A stretch of DNA of 52,891 nt from Ardenticatenaceae bacterium (GCA_030065875.1 JASJCR010000035.1:1-52891); one strand, 5' to 3'; shown: positions 7,283 through 16,377, counted from the first letter of the stretch. Numbers and translations are program-made. Notes: generated by a model from the sequence alone, not told the origin.

Positions 7283-8335
7283 ATGGACGAGAAAACTTCG
7301 CCAACCCCTATCCACGTTTCGGTAACCGTGCTCAAACAGTTGTTTCTATATCTCAATTTCCTGCAGGTAAACGTAAGAGCTTTTCTGCGATCGTTAAACC
7401 TTGACCTGGAGATGATTCAATCACCCGATGCTTATATTTCACTGGAAACCTACCTGCTCATTCAGGATGAGGCGGCCCGCTACACCGAAGATCCCTATTT
7501 TGGCCTGCACATGGGTGAGTTTGCCGAGCCAGGCAGCTGGTCGATTCTCAGCTATCTGATGATGAACTGCAAAACGCTGGGTGAAGCCTTCCAAAAATCA
7601 ACTCGCTATCAACGCATTATTGGCAACCTGATCGAAGGCCGCGTTTACCTGCACGACAACCAAATCAAAGTGGTTTTATCCGTCCCCCCGTTTACCCGAC
7701 ACATGTCCCGACACTGTTTTGAGTCCACAATTTCCTCCAGCGTCCGGATGATGCGCAATCTGACCGGCGTCGATCTAAATCCGCTTCAGGTGACCTTTAC
7801 CTCTCCCAAACCCCCATCAACTGCGGAGTATGAGCGAGTATTTTGCTGCCCGGTGCACTTTGGCCGCCCGGAAAACTCTTTCACAATCCCCATGAGCATC
7901 ATCAACACGCCCATCAAGATGGCCAATCCACAACTGCTGGCCTACTTCGAAGCGTATGCGCAGAATTTTCTGACCGACATGGACCACCAAAACAGAAACA
8001 CGCGCGCCGTCAGCAGAATTATCCTTTCTAATCTGGATGACGAGGGACTCTCGATTAAAAAAGTGGCTGCGGAGATGGCTATTAGCGTCCGAACCTTGCA
8101 AAATCGGCTCAAGGAAGAAGGGGTCGTTTTTTCAACCTTGCACAAGGATATTCGCCAGAAATTGGCCAAGAAATACCTTCTAGAGAATTATTCTGTGGAA
8201 GAAATCACCTATCTTTTGGGTTTTTCCGAGCCAAGCTCCTTTAGAAAAGCGTTCAAAAAATGGGCCGGCGTCACCCCCGGGCAATTCAGGAACAGCCCTG
8301 CTCCACCAGCGAGAGGCGTTTCTCGATCCGCGTAA
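7283..8335 (+). CDS. AraC-family transcriptional regulator with Arabinose_bd-type sensor domain
   Basis: The 350-residue protein has an N-terminal ligand/effector domain (residues ~20-220) like PF12625, marked by DPYFGLHMGEFAEPGSWSIL and the SxRMMRNLTG region. A C-terminal double helix-turn-helix AraC domain (residues ~245-335) contains AAEMAISVRTLQNRLKEEG and ITYLLGFSEPSSFRKAFKKW. Regulators of this build (OruR/ORF-type) usually control metabolic or lipid-related operons. The last 50 bases overlap convergently with the gene at 8286-9275. Targets are unknown; the DUF4386-like gene is the nearest divergent candidate. Confidence 0.9.
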   Translation: MDEKTSPTPIHVSVTVLKQLFLYLNFLQVNVRAFLRSLNLDLEMIQSPDAYISLETYLLIQDEAARYTEDPYFGLHMGEFAEPGSWSILSYLMMNCKTLGEAFQKSTRYQRIIGNLIEGRVYLHDNQIKVVLSVPPFTRHMSRHCFESTISSSVRMMRNLTGVDLNPLQVTFTSPKPPSTAEYERVFCCPVHFGRPENSFTIPMSIINTPIKMANPQLLAYFEAYAQNFLTDMDHQNRNTRAVSRIILSNLDDEGLSIKKVAAEMAISVRTLQNRLKEEGVVFSTLHKDIRQKLAKKYLLENYSVEEITYLLGFSEPSSFRKAFKKWAGVTPGQFRNSPAPPARGVSRSA

Positions 8336-9275
8336 CCAGAAACGTCAGCCAGGAGGACGGCCGCTTTTTATCGGCAAACGACCATCCTTTCCACGCCCGA
8401 TACATCGAGGTAGCGGTATAGCAGCCGTTTTCATCCGCCTGGGTGGTGATCATCTCCACCATTTCCCGAAGACGCGCGTCACTGTGCACCATGGGGAAAC
8501 GGCTCAACACATCGGTGACGTGCAGAATGTCGTACCAAACAAACGGGTATTTCAGCTTGCGAAAATCGGTGCCGATCCCAAACAGATAAATCTTTCTTTC
8601 TCCCTGGCGTGCCCAGTGATCCAGCAGCATCTCACACCCCTGCCGGGCGGCCGGGCTCTCGCGCCACTCAGGCTGAAGCGATAGCACCTTTAACGCATAA
8701 ACGTTGGCGATAGGGCACGGATCATCGCGGCGGCCGGGTCCGTGAAAGGTGCCCAACTCCGGGGCGGCCGAGCAGCGATAGCCGTTGTCATGCACCTGGC
8801 TCAACAGGTGTTCAACCGCGCGCTGCACGCGCTCGTCCTCTCCCAGCCCCATCGCCACCAGGGTGTAAGTTAGGGTCGGGGCATCGCAGGCCATCCACGT
8901 CCAATACTCACCTTCTAATCCGCCAAACCGTTTGTAAAGACGCACCTGCGTTTGGAACGGACCTTCGGCCGACTGGTGGCTCATAACCCCAGCTAATGCT
9001 TCACCCATACCCGGGTCATCATGACGGATGCCAAAGTCGGCCAGGGTGCTCAACGCATAAAGCGGGTGTTTGGCATCGTTGTGACGTTTGAGGGCATAAC
9101 CCGGCCAGGAAGCGGCTGTGTCTCGCAGGTTTTTTATTTGCGGATGCCTTAACATATCCGACCTGGCCCCTACCACTTCAGGATTGTCTGCTGGATAGTC
9201 CAGCAAATCGAGATAGGTGCGGTAGCGGGTCCACGGTTCATCTGCTTCCAGCAGGAAATCTGTTACGCTGTTCAT
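8286..9275 (-). CDS. hypothetical protein with prenyltransferase/squalene-cyclase-like toroid pattern
   Basis: This 329-residue soluble protein shows helical repeats with conserved Gly/Trp turns (LADFGIRHDDPGMGEAL, SQVHDNGYRCSAAPELG, TTQADENGCYTATSM). This resembles the alpha/alpha-toroid repeats of prenyltransferase-like proteins. I cannot assign a catalytic motif. The start is preceded by GGAG with good spacing. It lies 51 bases downstream of the M28 peptidase gene on the same strand and may be co-transcribed with it. Its 3' end overlaps the AraC gene by 50 bases tail to tail. Confidence 0.6.
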   Translation of the reverse strand: MNSVTDFLLEADEPWTRYRTYLDLLDYPADNPEVVGARSDMLRHPQIKNLRDTAASWPGYALKRHNDAKHPLYALSTLADFGIRHDDPGMGEALAGVMSHQSAEGPFQTQVRLYKRFGGLEGEYWTWMACDAPTLTYTLVAMGLGEDERVQRAVEHLLSQVHDNGYRCSAAPELGTFHGPGRRDDPCPIANVYALKVLSLQPEWRESPAARQGCEMLLDHWARQGERKIYLFGIGTDFRKLKYPFVWYDILHVTDVLSRFPMVHSDARLREMVEMITTQADENGCYTATSMYRAWKGWSFADKKRPSSWLTFLVTRIEKRLSLVEQGCS

Positions 9276-9326
9276 TTTCAGCTCCGTTGATCAAATTCCC
9301 GGAAAATGTTTAGGGAAAGGTCTCAT

Positions 9327-10538
9327 TTATGAATTTTCCGGGAATGTACTAACCACCTCACGCAACGCCTCCGCCACCTCAACCAGCTTGCCGCAGTCGA
9401 CGATATCCGGCGTATCGAGCGCCGTATGGGTCACCTGCCGCATTAGTTCGGCGATGCAGTCGGTGGTAAAGGCCAGGCAGGGCACCCCGTTCTGGACAAA
9501 AATCATGTGGTCCCCGTTGTACCACGGCTCGCCGCGCACGAGGCCGTCAAAGCGCTGAAAAACCGCTTCAACTTTGCCCTTAATCTGCGGATCGACCTCG
9601 TAAAACGAGTAGGCGGCATTCCCTTTTTGGTAGCCAACATCATCAATATTGATAGCCAGCGAGATGTTCTCCAGGTCATCTCCATAACGCCGCAAATAAT
9701 CCATTTGCCCTCCGGCGCTGTAGTGATCTTCCCCATTGAAGGCGGCAATTTCGATGCACTTTTCCCCATCATAATCGGCCAGCATCTCCGCCAGCAGCAG
9801 CAGCACGACCGTGCCGGAGGCGTTGTCTGACGCACCAGGGGTGTCTTCATAAGCATCGATATGCGCGGTGACGACAATTTTTGGGGCCGCCTGCGGATTA
9901 AGCCGGGCGATCACATTGGTTGCGCTAGAGAAAAGGCGCTGCGCTTCAATTTGAAGATGAACCACTTTACCCTTCAGGCGCGCCACGTCTTCTCCTACGT
10001 CATCGCGGCAGTAAACGCTGGGGATATCAAAATCTCCATCGACAAACAGCGGATATGGGTAAAGTGCTCCTACCATGTCCGGATTTTTGGCGGTCGCGGT
10101 GATGATTGCGGCCGGCTTTTTGTTCTCCAACAGGGCGATGAGTTCCTGGTGGTGGGTTGGATTGTAAAAGACAAAATTCTTGGGCATGAGCTGCTCGGCG
10201 CATATTTCCCCTTTCATCAGCAGAATCTTGCCGTCGCACGAAGTATTATTTAATTCTTCGACCGTGGAAACAACCACCAGTTCAGCCCGCACGTCGCACG
10301 CCAGCGAATAAGGGCTGATCTCGATTTCAAACGTCCGGCCGTCAAACGCCAGCAGTGATTCGCCCCGCATATAATCGAGACAGGGAAAAGGTGTGGCATC
10401 AATCTCGTAACCCAGCGGCCGGATCGTCTCGGCAAAAAAATCGGTGGCCGCCCGGTTACCGGCCGAGCCGGTTCGCCGGTTGGGTTTGACGCTGCATAGG
10501 GTCTCCAGATACCGTTGGGCTTTCTTCGTAAAGTTCAT
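9327..10538 (-). CDS. M28-family metallopeptidase (aminopeptidase-like)
   Basis: This 403-residue protein has the M28 co-catalytic zinc motifs in order: H-I-D-A-Y (first ligand and adjacent Asp), GASDNASGTVVLLLLAEML (bridging Asp), FNGEDHYSAGG (general-base Glu), NIDDVGY (Asp ligand) and a late TH in QVTHTALDTPD. A PA-like insert lies between about residues 95 and 190. No signal peptide is visible, so it is probably cytosolic. Family members remove N-terminal residues from peptides; the specificity is unknown. Confidence 0.85.
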   Translation of the reverse strand: MNFTKKAQRYLETLCSVKPNRRTGSAGNRAATDFFAETIRPLGYEIDATPFPCLDYMRGESLLAFDGRTFEIEISPYSLACDVRAELVVVSTVEELNNTSCDGKILLMKGEICAEQLMPKNFVFYNPTHHQELIALLENKKPAAIITATAKNPDMVGALYPYPLFVDGDFDIPSVYCRDDVGEDVARLKGKVVHLQIEAQRLFSSATNVIARLNPQAAPKIVVTAHIDAYEDTPGASDNASGTVVLLLLAEMLADYDGEKCIEIAAFNGEDHYSAGGQMDYLRRYGDDLENISLAINIDDVGYQKGNAAYSFYEVDPQIKGKVEAVFQRFDGLVRGEPWYNGDHMIFVQNGVPCLAFTTDCIAELMRQVTHTALDTPDIVDCGKLVEVAEALREVVSTFPENS

Positions 10539-10601
10539 GATCTATCTATCCAATCTACATCATCACGGACATTTTTAATCATTTGCTTGGCAGGCAAGTC
10601 T

Positions 10602-10741
10602 TTAGGAAAGTTACAAAATATTTTCTGAAACAAAGGTGTCCGCGGATTGCACGGATTGACTCTGGTTTTTCTCCTCTAATCTGCGTAATCTGTGAAAATC
10701 CGTGGCTTTTTTTATTAATTCTTTTTGTAAACCACCTAATC
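10602..10741. repeat. dispersed palindromic repeat, copy R3 (both ends intact)
   Basis: The left end reads TTAGGAAAGTTACAAAAT and the right end, on the other strand, TTAGGTGGTTTACAAAAAG. The core includes TCCGCGGATTGCACGGATT, TCTAATCTGCGTAATCTG and AAAATCCGTGGC. The right-hand TAG (10736-10738, minus strand) is the stop codon of the adjoining EEP-family gene. Confidence 0.8.
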
Positions 10742-11794
10742 AGGTAGCTCAAACCGGGCGTAAACCGGGGCGTGATCCGGCCGTTCCTCGCCAATTCGAT
10801 TAACCGGGTTGTCGTCAATCGATTGGCCGGTAATGCTTTCTACCAAGCTGCACACCTCCTGCACGACCCAGTGGTCCTGCCGCATAGCGGCCGCCTCTCC
10901 GAGAAGTTTCTTGCTGACCATAATTTGATCGAGCATTTCATAACGACCCATATATTTGCGTGAAAAACGGTGGTCCTCCGGCACAAACCGCTTGTCGTGA
11001 AGTTCATCGCCACGCTGCGGGATCGAGTCGGTCAAATTAAAGAGGCGCACGTCGTCAAATTTATCATCCGAGGTGGCGTCGGCATCCTCCACCCCCAGCA
11101 GAATTTGTGAGGTGGCCGCCCGGGGGACGTCGTTAAAATCACCCAGCAACACCGTATGCATCGTATCGTGTTCCCCCATGACTTCGTTGAGCCAGCGGCG
11201 AATCGTCACCGCTTCGGCCGTGCGGCGGACCAGCGCCAGGCCAACCCCACGGGTGCGCTCATTTTCATCATCAGGTTGAAAGCGGGCAAAATCACCTTTC
11301 TTGGGGTAGCTAATTAATTTTGATTTGAGATGGGCCGTGACAAGCCGCACTCTATTATTGGCAGCCGGCACCACCTCGATTTTTAAAGCCCCCCGCCCCA
11401 TCCGGATAATGTCTGGTTTGTCGCTCCAGTTGGGAACGTCCGCAAGTTCTCCATCTGGGAAATCACTGATATCTTCAGCGTTTTCGATGGGGATTTTTGA
11501 CAAAAAGCCGACCTTAATAAAGCGGCCGTCTGGCTTGTTAGATAAGGCACTGAACGGATAATCAGGTGCCAGGCGGGTCTGTAAGGCTTCCAAAGGGACG
11601 GTGTCCGCCTTGGTACGGCCACCGATTTCCTGCAGGGCAATGACATCCGGATTGAGTCGACGAATCACGCGAGCCAGGTAGTCGAGTTTGCCGTCATACG
11701 CCTCCTGGCTAACAACCTTACGTGGGCTAACGCGATGGCCGGGTGGAAACAAATTCTCTATATTCCAGGTCATTACGGTAAACGCGGTACTCAT
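10736..11794 (-). CDS. endonuclease/exonuclease/phosphatase (EEP) family protein
   Basis: The 352-residue protein has the EEP fold motifs: TWNIENL (Asn), VIALQEIGG (metal-binding Glu), VTAHLKSK (catalytic His region), LLGDFNDVP (Asp/Asn) and the terminal RPDHAPVYARF (Asp-His). Members cleave phosphodiester bonds in nucleic acids or phospholipids; no specificity can be assigned. There is no signal peptide. A strong AGGAGG precedes the start at 11794. The final codon and stop (GAT-TAG) coincide with the end of repeat R3, so the C-terminus appears to have been set by the repeat. Confidence 0.85.
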   Translation of the reverse strand: MSTAFTVMTWNIENLFPPGHRVSPRKVVSQEAYDGKLDYLARVIRRLNPDVIALQEIGGRTKADTVPLEALQTRLAPDYPFSALSNKPDGRFIKVGFLSKIPIENAEDISDFPDGELADVPNWSDKPDIIRMGRGALKIEVVPAANNRVRLVTAHLKSKLISYPKKGDFARFQPDDENERTRGVGLALVRRTAEAVTIRRWLNEVMGEHDTMHTVLLGDFNDVPRAATSQILLGVEDADATSDDKFDDVRLFNLTDSIPQRGDELHDKRFVPEDHRFSRKYMGRYEMLDQIMVSKKLLGEAAAMRQDHWVVQEVCSLVESITGQSIDDNPVNRIGEERPDHAPVYARFELPD

Positions 11795-12089
11795 GATAAC
11801 CTCCTAAAGATCGGCGCAATATGCACTTTGCCGATCAAGATTCCAGTCGTTATGAACCATGGGGCATCGAAAACAGCAGCGAACTTTCCTTTATTCACGG
11901 TGTCCATATACCCTCCAATGGATCAAGGCCACTATTCTTTTTTATCTAAAACAAAAATCAATTCTGGCAGAGAGATCAATAATGCGCAGCTCATATTAAA
12001 CATTCTAAAAAGAGATTCAGCCGTGGTCAAGCATTTTAATTTCTCGGAAAATGACTTTTAAGAGTGTGTTTAATAACGCCCTGAAGACG

Positions 12090-12175
12090 ATGCCTGAGCC
12101 TGTCGAAGGCTGAGTTGGCTCTTTTCCGCAGGCTATAATTTGTAGAGCCGCTTCGGCTTCGACAAACTCAGCCAG
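12090..12175. repeat. inverted pair of CTTCGACA-type intergenic repeats
   Basis: TGAGCCTGTCGAAG (12095-12108) and CTTCGACAAACTCA (12157-12170) pair at 12 of 14 positions. A second pairing, GGCTGAGTT with AACTCAGCC, is also possible. The motif CTTCGACAGGCTCAG is a very common dispersed repeat in many bacteria. It abuts the gene remnant downstream. Confidence 0.55.
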
Positions 12176-12185
12176 CGCTTTTCGT

Positions 12186-12382
12186 ATGAACAGCCTGCGC
12201 TCCGACATCATTGTTGAGACATCCACCCCCCACGGCGAATGGCAAACGTTTACTGAAACGATAACGGCGGCCGAAAACGAGGCCAGTCTGGTTTTGATTT
12301 TCCTGGTCGACGGCCCCGGATCGATTTGGGTGGATGATGTCAAAGTGAAGGAGGTCGACAATTCCTCGAAAATATCCAATTA
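12186..12382 (+). pseudogene. remnant: C-terminus of a carbohydrate-binding-module-like secreted protein
   Basis: The 65-codon frame reads like the last strands of a jelly-roll (CBM-type) domain: HGEWQTFTETITA, then EASLVLIFLVDGPGSIWVDDVKVKEV. The GPGxxWVDDVxV ending is characteristic of such domains at the end of glycosidases and other secreted enzymes. No start codon with a ribosome-binding site and no upstream domain exist; the sequence before it is an intergenic repeat. It is therefore most likely the surviving tail of a deleted gene. Confidence 0.45.
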
Positions 12383-12414
12383 GCCGTATAAAATTGTGCA
12401 GTTTCCAAGGGATT

Positions 12415-13695
12415 TTAATAACAAAACGTCGACACTTCGACCCCGCTGCTGTCGTAAAGATGGCCGCATTCTTTGTCGCTGTTATTCCAAATCGCTCGTC
12501 CTGAACCAAAGCTGCGCCCTTCACAACTATCGCCGTGAACCTCATTAGTGTATACCCGGCAGCTGCTGCCCGGCTCAAGAATCAATCCCTGAAAGAAAAA
12601 ATCTTGCCCCTGATCATCAGCATTAATGCGCCACCCGGCCAGATTAACGGCTGAACCGCCAATATTGCGCACTTCAACAAATTCGTCCGATTCCACCTGA
12701 CTCACCTGCCCATCGTAGTAAATGGTGCCGATTATTATCTGTCCAGGGGAGGGCTCGGCCGCAGGGGGCGGTACCATGGTTGGTGGTGGGGCTGCAGTTG
12801 GAGGGGGCTGAGTAGGGGCCGGTAAGGGTGTAGGCACAACTGTAGGAGGAGGGGGTTGAGTAGGGGGATCCGTTGGCACTGGTGCTTCCGTTGGGACCTG
12901 CACCACATCAGCTGCCCACAAGCCAAAACCACCGTCAACGGCGCTCTGCTGTGCCTCATCTAATTGAGCTTGGTGGTGGGTGTCTGGTGGATAGGCTATG
13001 GCTTCAGCAAATCCTTGAAGAACCAATTCTTCATTGACCATCGTCCCATCAGCAAGATAGACATAGCGTAACAGCCGGCCGAAGCGATCAGTTTCAGACT
13101 GATCCCGGGTCAGAAAAACGATTTCCCCATCTACCAAATCGCTGTTAGCGGCCGTTGCTTCAGCTGCCAATGGATCACCTCGCTCCGGCGTGTCAATCCC
13201 GATATAGCGCAGCCGATGGCGCTGTCCATCAATTTCTACCCCAATCGTGTCTCCATCGACAATCTCCGTAACCAGTGCCTCCTGCCATTCCTGGCCAGCC
13301 AGAACATCGCTCAAAGCGGCCGGTAAAGAGGTCAAAGCCACCGTTGGTGTGCTAGTCTGTGGGACCGTTGGCCGGGGTGTTTCAATAAACTGGAGAGTTT
13401 GGGTAGGATCTAGCGGGGGATCTTCAACTATGGTGTCATCGGCTGGGGTCGCCCGGCGCTGTTCCTCAACATCCACAACGCCATTTTCCAGATCTGCGGC
13501 TGCGCGGATTGGCTCTTCAGTCGGGGAGGAAAACAATGCCAAAGGCACGCTGCATATGCAACAGACAAATACAATAGACACGATCAGCAGGGCTATTTTC
13601 CCCATGGGACCCTGTTTTGCAAACAGGTTGGCTATGCCACCAAACAGTCTGCGCCCACCACTCAACATACCATTCAGCAAACGTTTTATTTCCAT
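12415..13695 (-). CDS. membrane-anchored thermonuclease (SNase) with C-terminal lamin-tail domain
   Basis: I chose the start at 13695 because GGTGGAG lies seven bases upstream; the frame is open to 13776. One membrane segment (residues ~30-52, KIALLIVSIVFVCCICSVPL) is followed by a linker. An SNase domain (residues ~145-275) carries all catalytic positions: DGDTIGV, R in RLRYIGIDTPE, the Glu of TPE, and R in TDRFGRLLRY. A Pro/Thr-rich linker of about 50 residues leads to a lamin-tail (LTD) domain ending in ...STFCY with several Cys. It should act outside the membrane as a sugar-nonspecific, Ca-dependent nuclease, perhaps for nutrient DNA or competition. Confidence 0.9.
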   Translation of the reverse strand: MEIKRLLNGMLSGGRRLFGGIANLFAKQGPMGKIALLIVSIVFVCCICSVPLALFSSPTEEPIRAAADLENGVVDVEEQRRATPADDTIVEDPPLDPTQTLQFIETPRPTVPQTSTPTVALTSLPAALSDVLAGQEWQEALVTEIVDGDTIGVEIDGQRHRLRYIGIDTPERGDPLAAEATAANSDLVDGEIVFLTRDQSETDRFGRLLRYVYLADGTMVNEELVLQGFAEAIAYPPDTHHQAQLDEAQQSAVDGGFGLWAADVVQVPTEAPVPTDPPTQPPPPTVVPTPLPAPTQPPPTAAPPPTMVPPPAAEPSPGQIIIGTIYYDGQVSQVESDEFVEVRNIGGSAVNLAGWRINADDQGQDFFFQGLILEPGSSCRVYTNEVHGDSCEGRSFGSGRAIWNNSDKECGHLYDSSGVEVSTFCY

Positions 13696-14086
13696 GTGCA
13701 TTCTCCACCAGTGATTTGACATCATCACCGTGCCATATGTCGACCATCCTAAATCAAACGCTGCTGCCAACAGCATTATTCGTCATTTCATAAACAAAAT
13801 GACCGGGTGAAGGCTTCCATACCGCCCTTGAATTGTTCCTCTATGATTCCAGGCACGAATAGAATAAATAGATTATAGCCAACGCTTAGAATTCAACAAA
13901 AATCAACGGTTGTTCATGATCCGATAAATCTAACAGAAAGCTATTGGGCGATCAGAAGATCGGCGGGGTGAGTCACCACACAAAACGCACGGCCGCGAAG
14001 GGGGAAAAATACGATCTGGCACTATTTAATTAGACGCTGTAAGCTATAAACCAGTTTCCAACCTTCCAATCCGCAAGGACTCGTTC
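13696..14086. other. divergent intergenic region, no gene seen
   Basis: About 390 bases separate the nuclease gene (minus) from trkA (plus). I see no credible reading frame, tRNA or dispersed-repeat copy; it should hold both promoters, but I cannot assign -35/-10 boxes with confidence. Confidence 0.5.
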
Positions 14087-14758
14087 ATGTTCATTCTCAT
14101 CGTCAACGAAGATCCTCTCGGCCGAGCGCTGGCCGCTGCCCTTGTTGAACGGGGCCACGAGGTCGCCTACTTAGATGCCGACGAAGAGTATTGCCAGATG
14201 GTAGCCACTGAACTCGGCTGCCTGGTCATTCGCGGGGAAACCACCAATATTCGCGCCCTGCAGGAAGCAGGGATTGAACGAGCCGATGTGCTCGTCGCCC
14301 TGTTGGAAAAAGATTCAAAGAATATCATCGTGGGCCTTTTCGGCCGGCAGTTTGGCGTCCCCACCATTATGGCCTGCATGCGTCAGAAACATTATCAGGA
14401 AGCGTATACCCTGGCCGGCATCGAGCAAATCTTTAGCGCCTTTGACATTTTGTTCAACCGCATGCTCCAGGCGATTGAAGAGCCGGAACTGCGTCAAATC
14501 ATGGCCCTGGGGGATGGCACCAGCCAGATCGCCGCGATTGATATCCCCCCAGAATCAACCTGGGTCGGCCGGCCGCTGCAGGCGGTATGGGATCATGCCT
14601 CTTTTCCCAATATGTTGATCTTGGGTCTGCTCAAAAAACGGCAGCAGCACTTTCACCACGCCGCTGAACGGCCGACAATCGAAGCGTTTGATGAATTGAT
14701 CGCCCTCGGCAGCCACCAGGATATTCATCAGCTGGTCCAGCTTCTGGAAAAAAATTAG
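14087..14758 (+). CDS. TrkA-family potassium uptake regulatory subunit (RCK_N plus RCK_C)
   Basis: This 223-residue cytosolic protein has an N-terminal Rossmann (TrkA_N) domain, residues 1-~125, with the acidic residue after strand 2 (AYLDADEEYC) and the GETTN region. A TrkA_C-type domain (residues ~140-220) contains STWVGRPLQAV and ends in the usual DELIALGSHQDIHQL pattern. It gates the TrkH channel encoded 23 bases downstream. The dinucleotide-binding loop is unusual: VNEDPLGRAL stands where GxGxxG is expected, so only the last Gly is kept. Nucleotide binding may differ from classic TrkA. Confidence 0.85.
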   Translation: MFILIVNEDPLGRALAAALVERGHEVAYLDADEEYCQMVATELGCLVIRGETTNIRALQEAGIERADVLVALLEKDSKNIIVGLFGRQFGVPTIMACMRQKHYQEAYTLAGIEQIFSAFDILFNRMLQAIEEPELRQIMALGDGTSQIAAIDIPPESTWVGRPLQAVWDHASFPNMLILGLLKKRQQHFHHAAERPTIEAFDELIALGSHQDIHQLVQLLEKN

Positions 14759-14781
14759 GTGGGAGTTTAGGCAATTTAGCG

Positions 14782-16284
14782 ATGAGCAGACAGAGTTTGT
14801 GGCGGCGGCGAGCGGGGCAGGTGCTGGCTTATCACGGACCGGTTTTAACGGCCGTGGGGCTGGCTTTGCTGGTTCCCCTCATCGCCGCGGCTGTGGAAGC
14901 GGGTGGGCTGCCCCCAGCGATCGAGCTGCGCGGCTTTCTCATCCCGGCCGTCGTGGCCGCAGCCAGCGGCCAGCTGCTCCTCCGGACCTTTCGCGGAAGC
15001 TCCCAGCTGTCCCCCACCGATGCCCTGTTGGTAACCACCGGTGTTTGGCTGTCCACCAGCCTCCTTGGAGCAGTTCCCTACGTGTTGATCCTCAACACCC
15101 CCCCAATCAATGCGCTACACGAAAGCATCAGCGGCTTTACTACGGCCGGCACCACGATGCTCACCGGGCTCGATCAGATGCCCCGGTCGATTATCGTCTG
15201 GCGCGCGCTGACCCAATGGCTGGGTGGGCTGGGCATTCTGCTCATTATCCTGCTGGTCGGCCGCTCCCGCGGCAATCCCGCCTTCTCTCTGCTTAGCGCC
15301 GAAGGAGTTAAAGTCAGCTCCGGCCGTCTATCTTTTAACTTTCGACAGGCGGCGGTTTTATTTTTGCTGATCTATCTGATCCTGACCGGCGCCCAGGTGC
15401 TGTTAACCACTCTGCTGGGTATGCCCCTCTTTGACAGCGTCATGCACGCCATGACCACCATCTCAACCGGTGGCTTTTCCCCTCACGATGAAAGCATCGC
15501 TTTCTACCGCAACCGGCCGGACCAGTTTCCCCTGTTCGCAATTATGGAAGGGGTAATCATTATATTTATGATGGCCGGAGGAATAAATTTTTACGTCCTG
15601 TTCCGGCTTGGGCGAGGTGACCTGCGCGCCCTTTGGGACGGGCTGGAAATGCGTTTGCTGTGGCTGGTTTTTGGCAGCGCAACCCTCATTACCGCCGCCA
15701 GCGGGTGGCTCATTTTGGGCGGGACCCCCCTTGATTGGCTGCACCGTTCCGGTTTTGAAATCGCCTCGCTGATTTCGACTACCGGTTATGAATTAACCGC
15801 TACCGGTGACTTTCCTCGCCTCTCTTTAGAGCTGTTTTTGCTGCTGATGATTTTGGGTGGCTGTGCCGGTTCAACGGCCGGGGGGATCAAGCTCATTCGA
15901 CTGGGGCTGCTCGGTAAATTCCTCAGCTATGAAATTCGTCAGCTGCGGCTGCCGCCACACGCCGTACATGTCCCTACCCTAAACGGCACCCCCATCAGTG
16001 CCGACGCCTTCCGCCAGGCGGTATTTATCGTGCTGCTGTGGCTGGTCTATGTGGGAACGGGCGGATGGCTAATTAGCCTGATGGCCCCGGATTTGGGGAT
16101 CGCCCAGGCTTACTCCACCGTCTTTACAGCCATCGGCGTGTTTGGCCCCAGCTTTATCAGTGTGAGTGAGGTGATCGCTTTACCGGAAGCGGCCAAAATA
16201 ATTTTTATGATCGGTATGCTGGCCGGCCGGCTGGAAATCCTGCCGCTGCTTGTATTTTTTAACCCGATCGCCTGGCGCTCCTAA
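14782..16284 (+). CDS. trkH: TrkH/KtrB-family potassium transporter
   Basis: The 500-residue integral membrane protein has the fourfold M1-P-M2 architecture of the superfamily. The selectivity-filter segments are visible in order: SGFTTAGTTML, TTISTGGFSPHD, SLISTTGYELT and TAIGVFGPSF, each with the central Gly. GGCAGSTAGGIKLIR precedes the last repeat, as is usual for TrkH. It partners with the TrkA-like RCK protein encoded immediately upstream to form a regulated K+ uptake channel in the cytoplasmic membrane. No clear ribosome-binding site is seen near the ATG, so translation may be coupled to trkA. Confidence 0.92.
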   Translation: MSRQSLWRRRAGQVLAYHGPVLTAVGLALLVPLIAAAVEAGGLPPAIELRGFLIPAVVAAASGQLLLRTFRGSSQLSPTDALLVTTGVWLSTSLLGAVPYVLILNTPPINALHESISGFTTAGTTMLTGLDQMPRSIIVWRALTQWLGGLGILLIILLVGRSRGNPAFSLLSAEGVKVSSGRLSFNFRQAAVLFLLIYLILTGAQVLLTTLLGMPLFDSVMHAMTTISTGGFSPHDESIAFYRNRPDQFPLFAIMEGVIIIFMMAGGINFYVLFRLGRGDLRALWDGLEMRLLWLVFGSATLITAASGWLILGGTPLDWLHRSGFEIASLISTTGYELTATGDFPRLSLELFLLLMILGGCAGSTAGGIKLIRLGLLGKFLSYEIRQLRLPPHAVHVPTLNGTPISADAFRQAVFIVLLWLVYVGTGGWLISLMAPDLGIAQAYSTVFTAIGVFGPSFISVSEVIALPEAAKIIFMIGMLAGRLEILPLLVFFNPIAWRS

Positions 16285-16293
16285 GGAGTGTAA

Positions 16294-16366
16294 AGTCAAA
16301 AGTTTAAAGATAAAAGTGAGTTGTCTCAGAGGTCTCTCTTTTCACTTTTAACTTTAAACTTTTAAC
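16294..16366. terminator. long AT-rich inverted repeat after trkH
   Basis: AGTCAAAAGTTTAAAG... (16294-16320) pairs with ...CTTTAAACTTTTAACT (16341-16366) over about 26 bases with three or four mismatches, leaving a loop of about 20 bases. It fills most of the 93-base gap before the BTAD regulator. It may terminate the trk transcript or be an eroded mobile palindrome. Confidence 0.55.
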
Positions 16367-16377
16367 TGAGAAATGAT

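Noticed and set aside
11735..12061. 108-codon frame opposite and beyond the EEP-family gene
   Set aside because: Begins inside a well-supported gene on the other strand, has no ribosome-binding site and no recognisable pattern.
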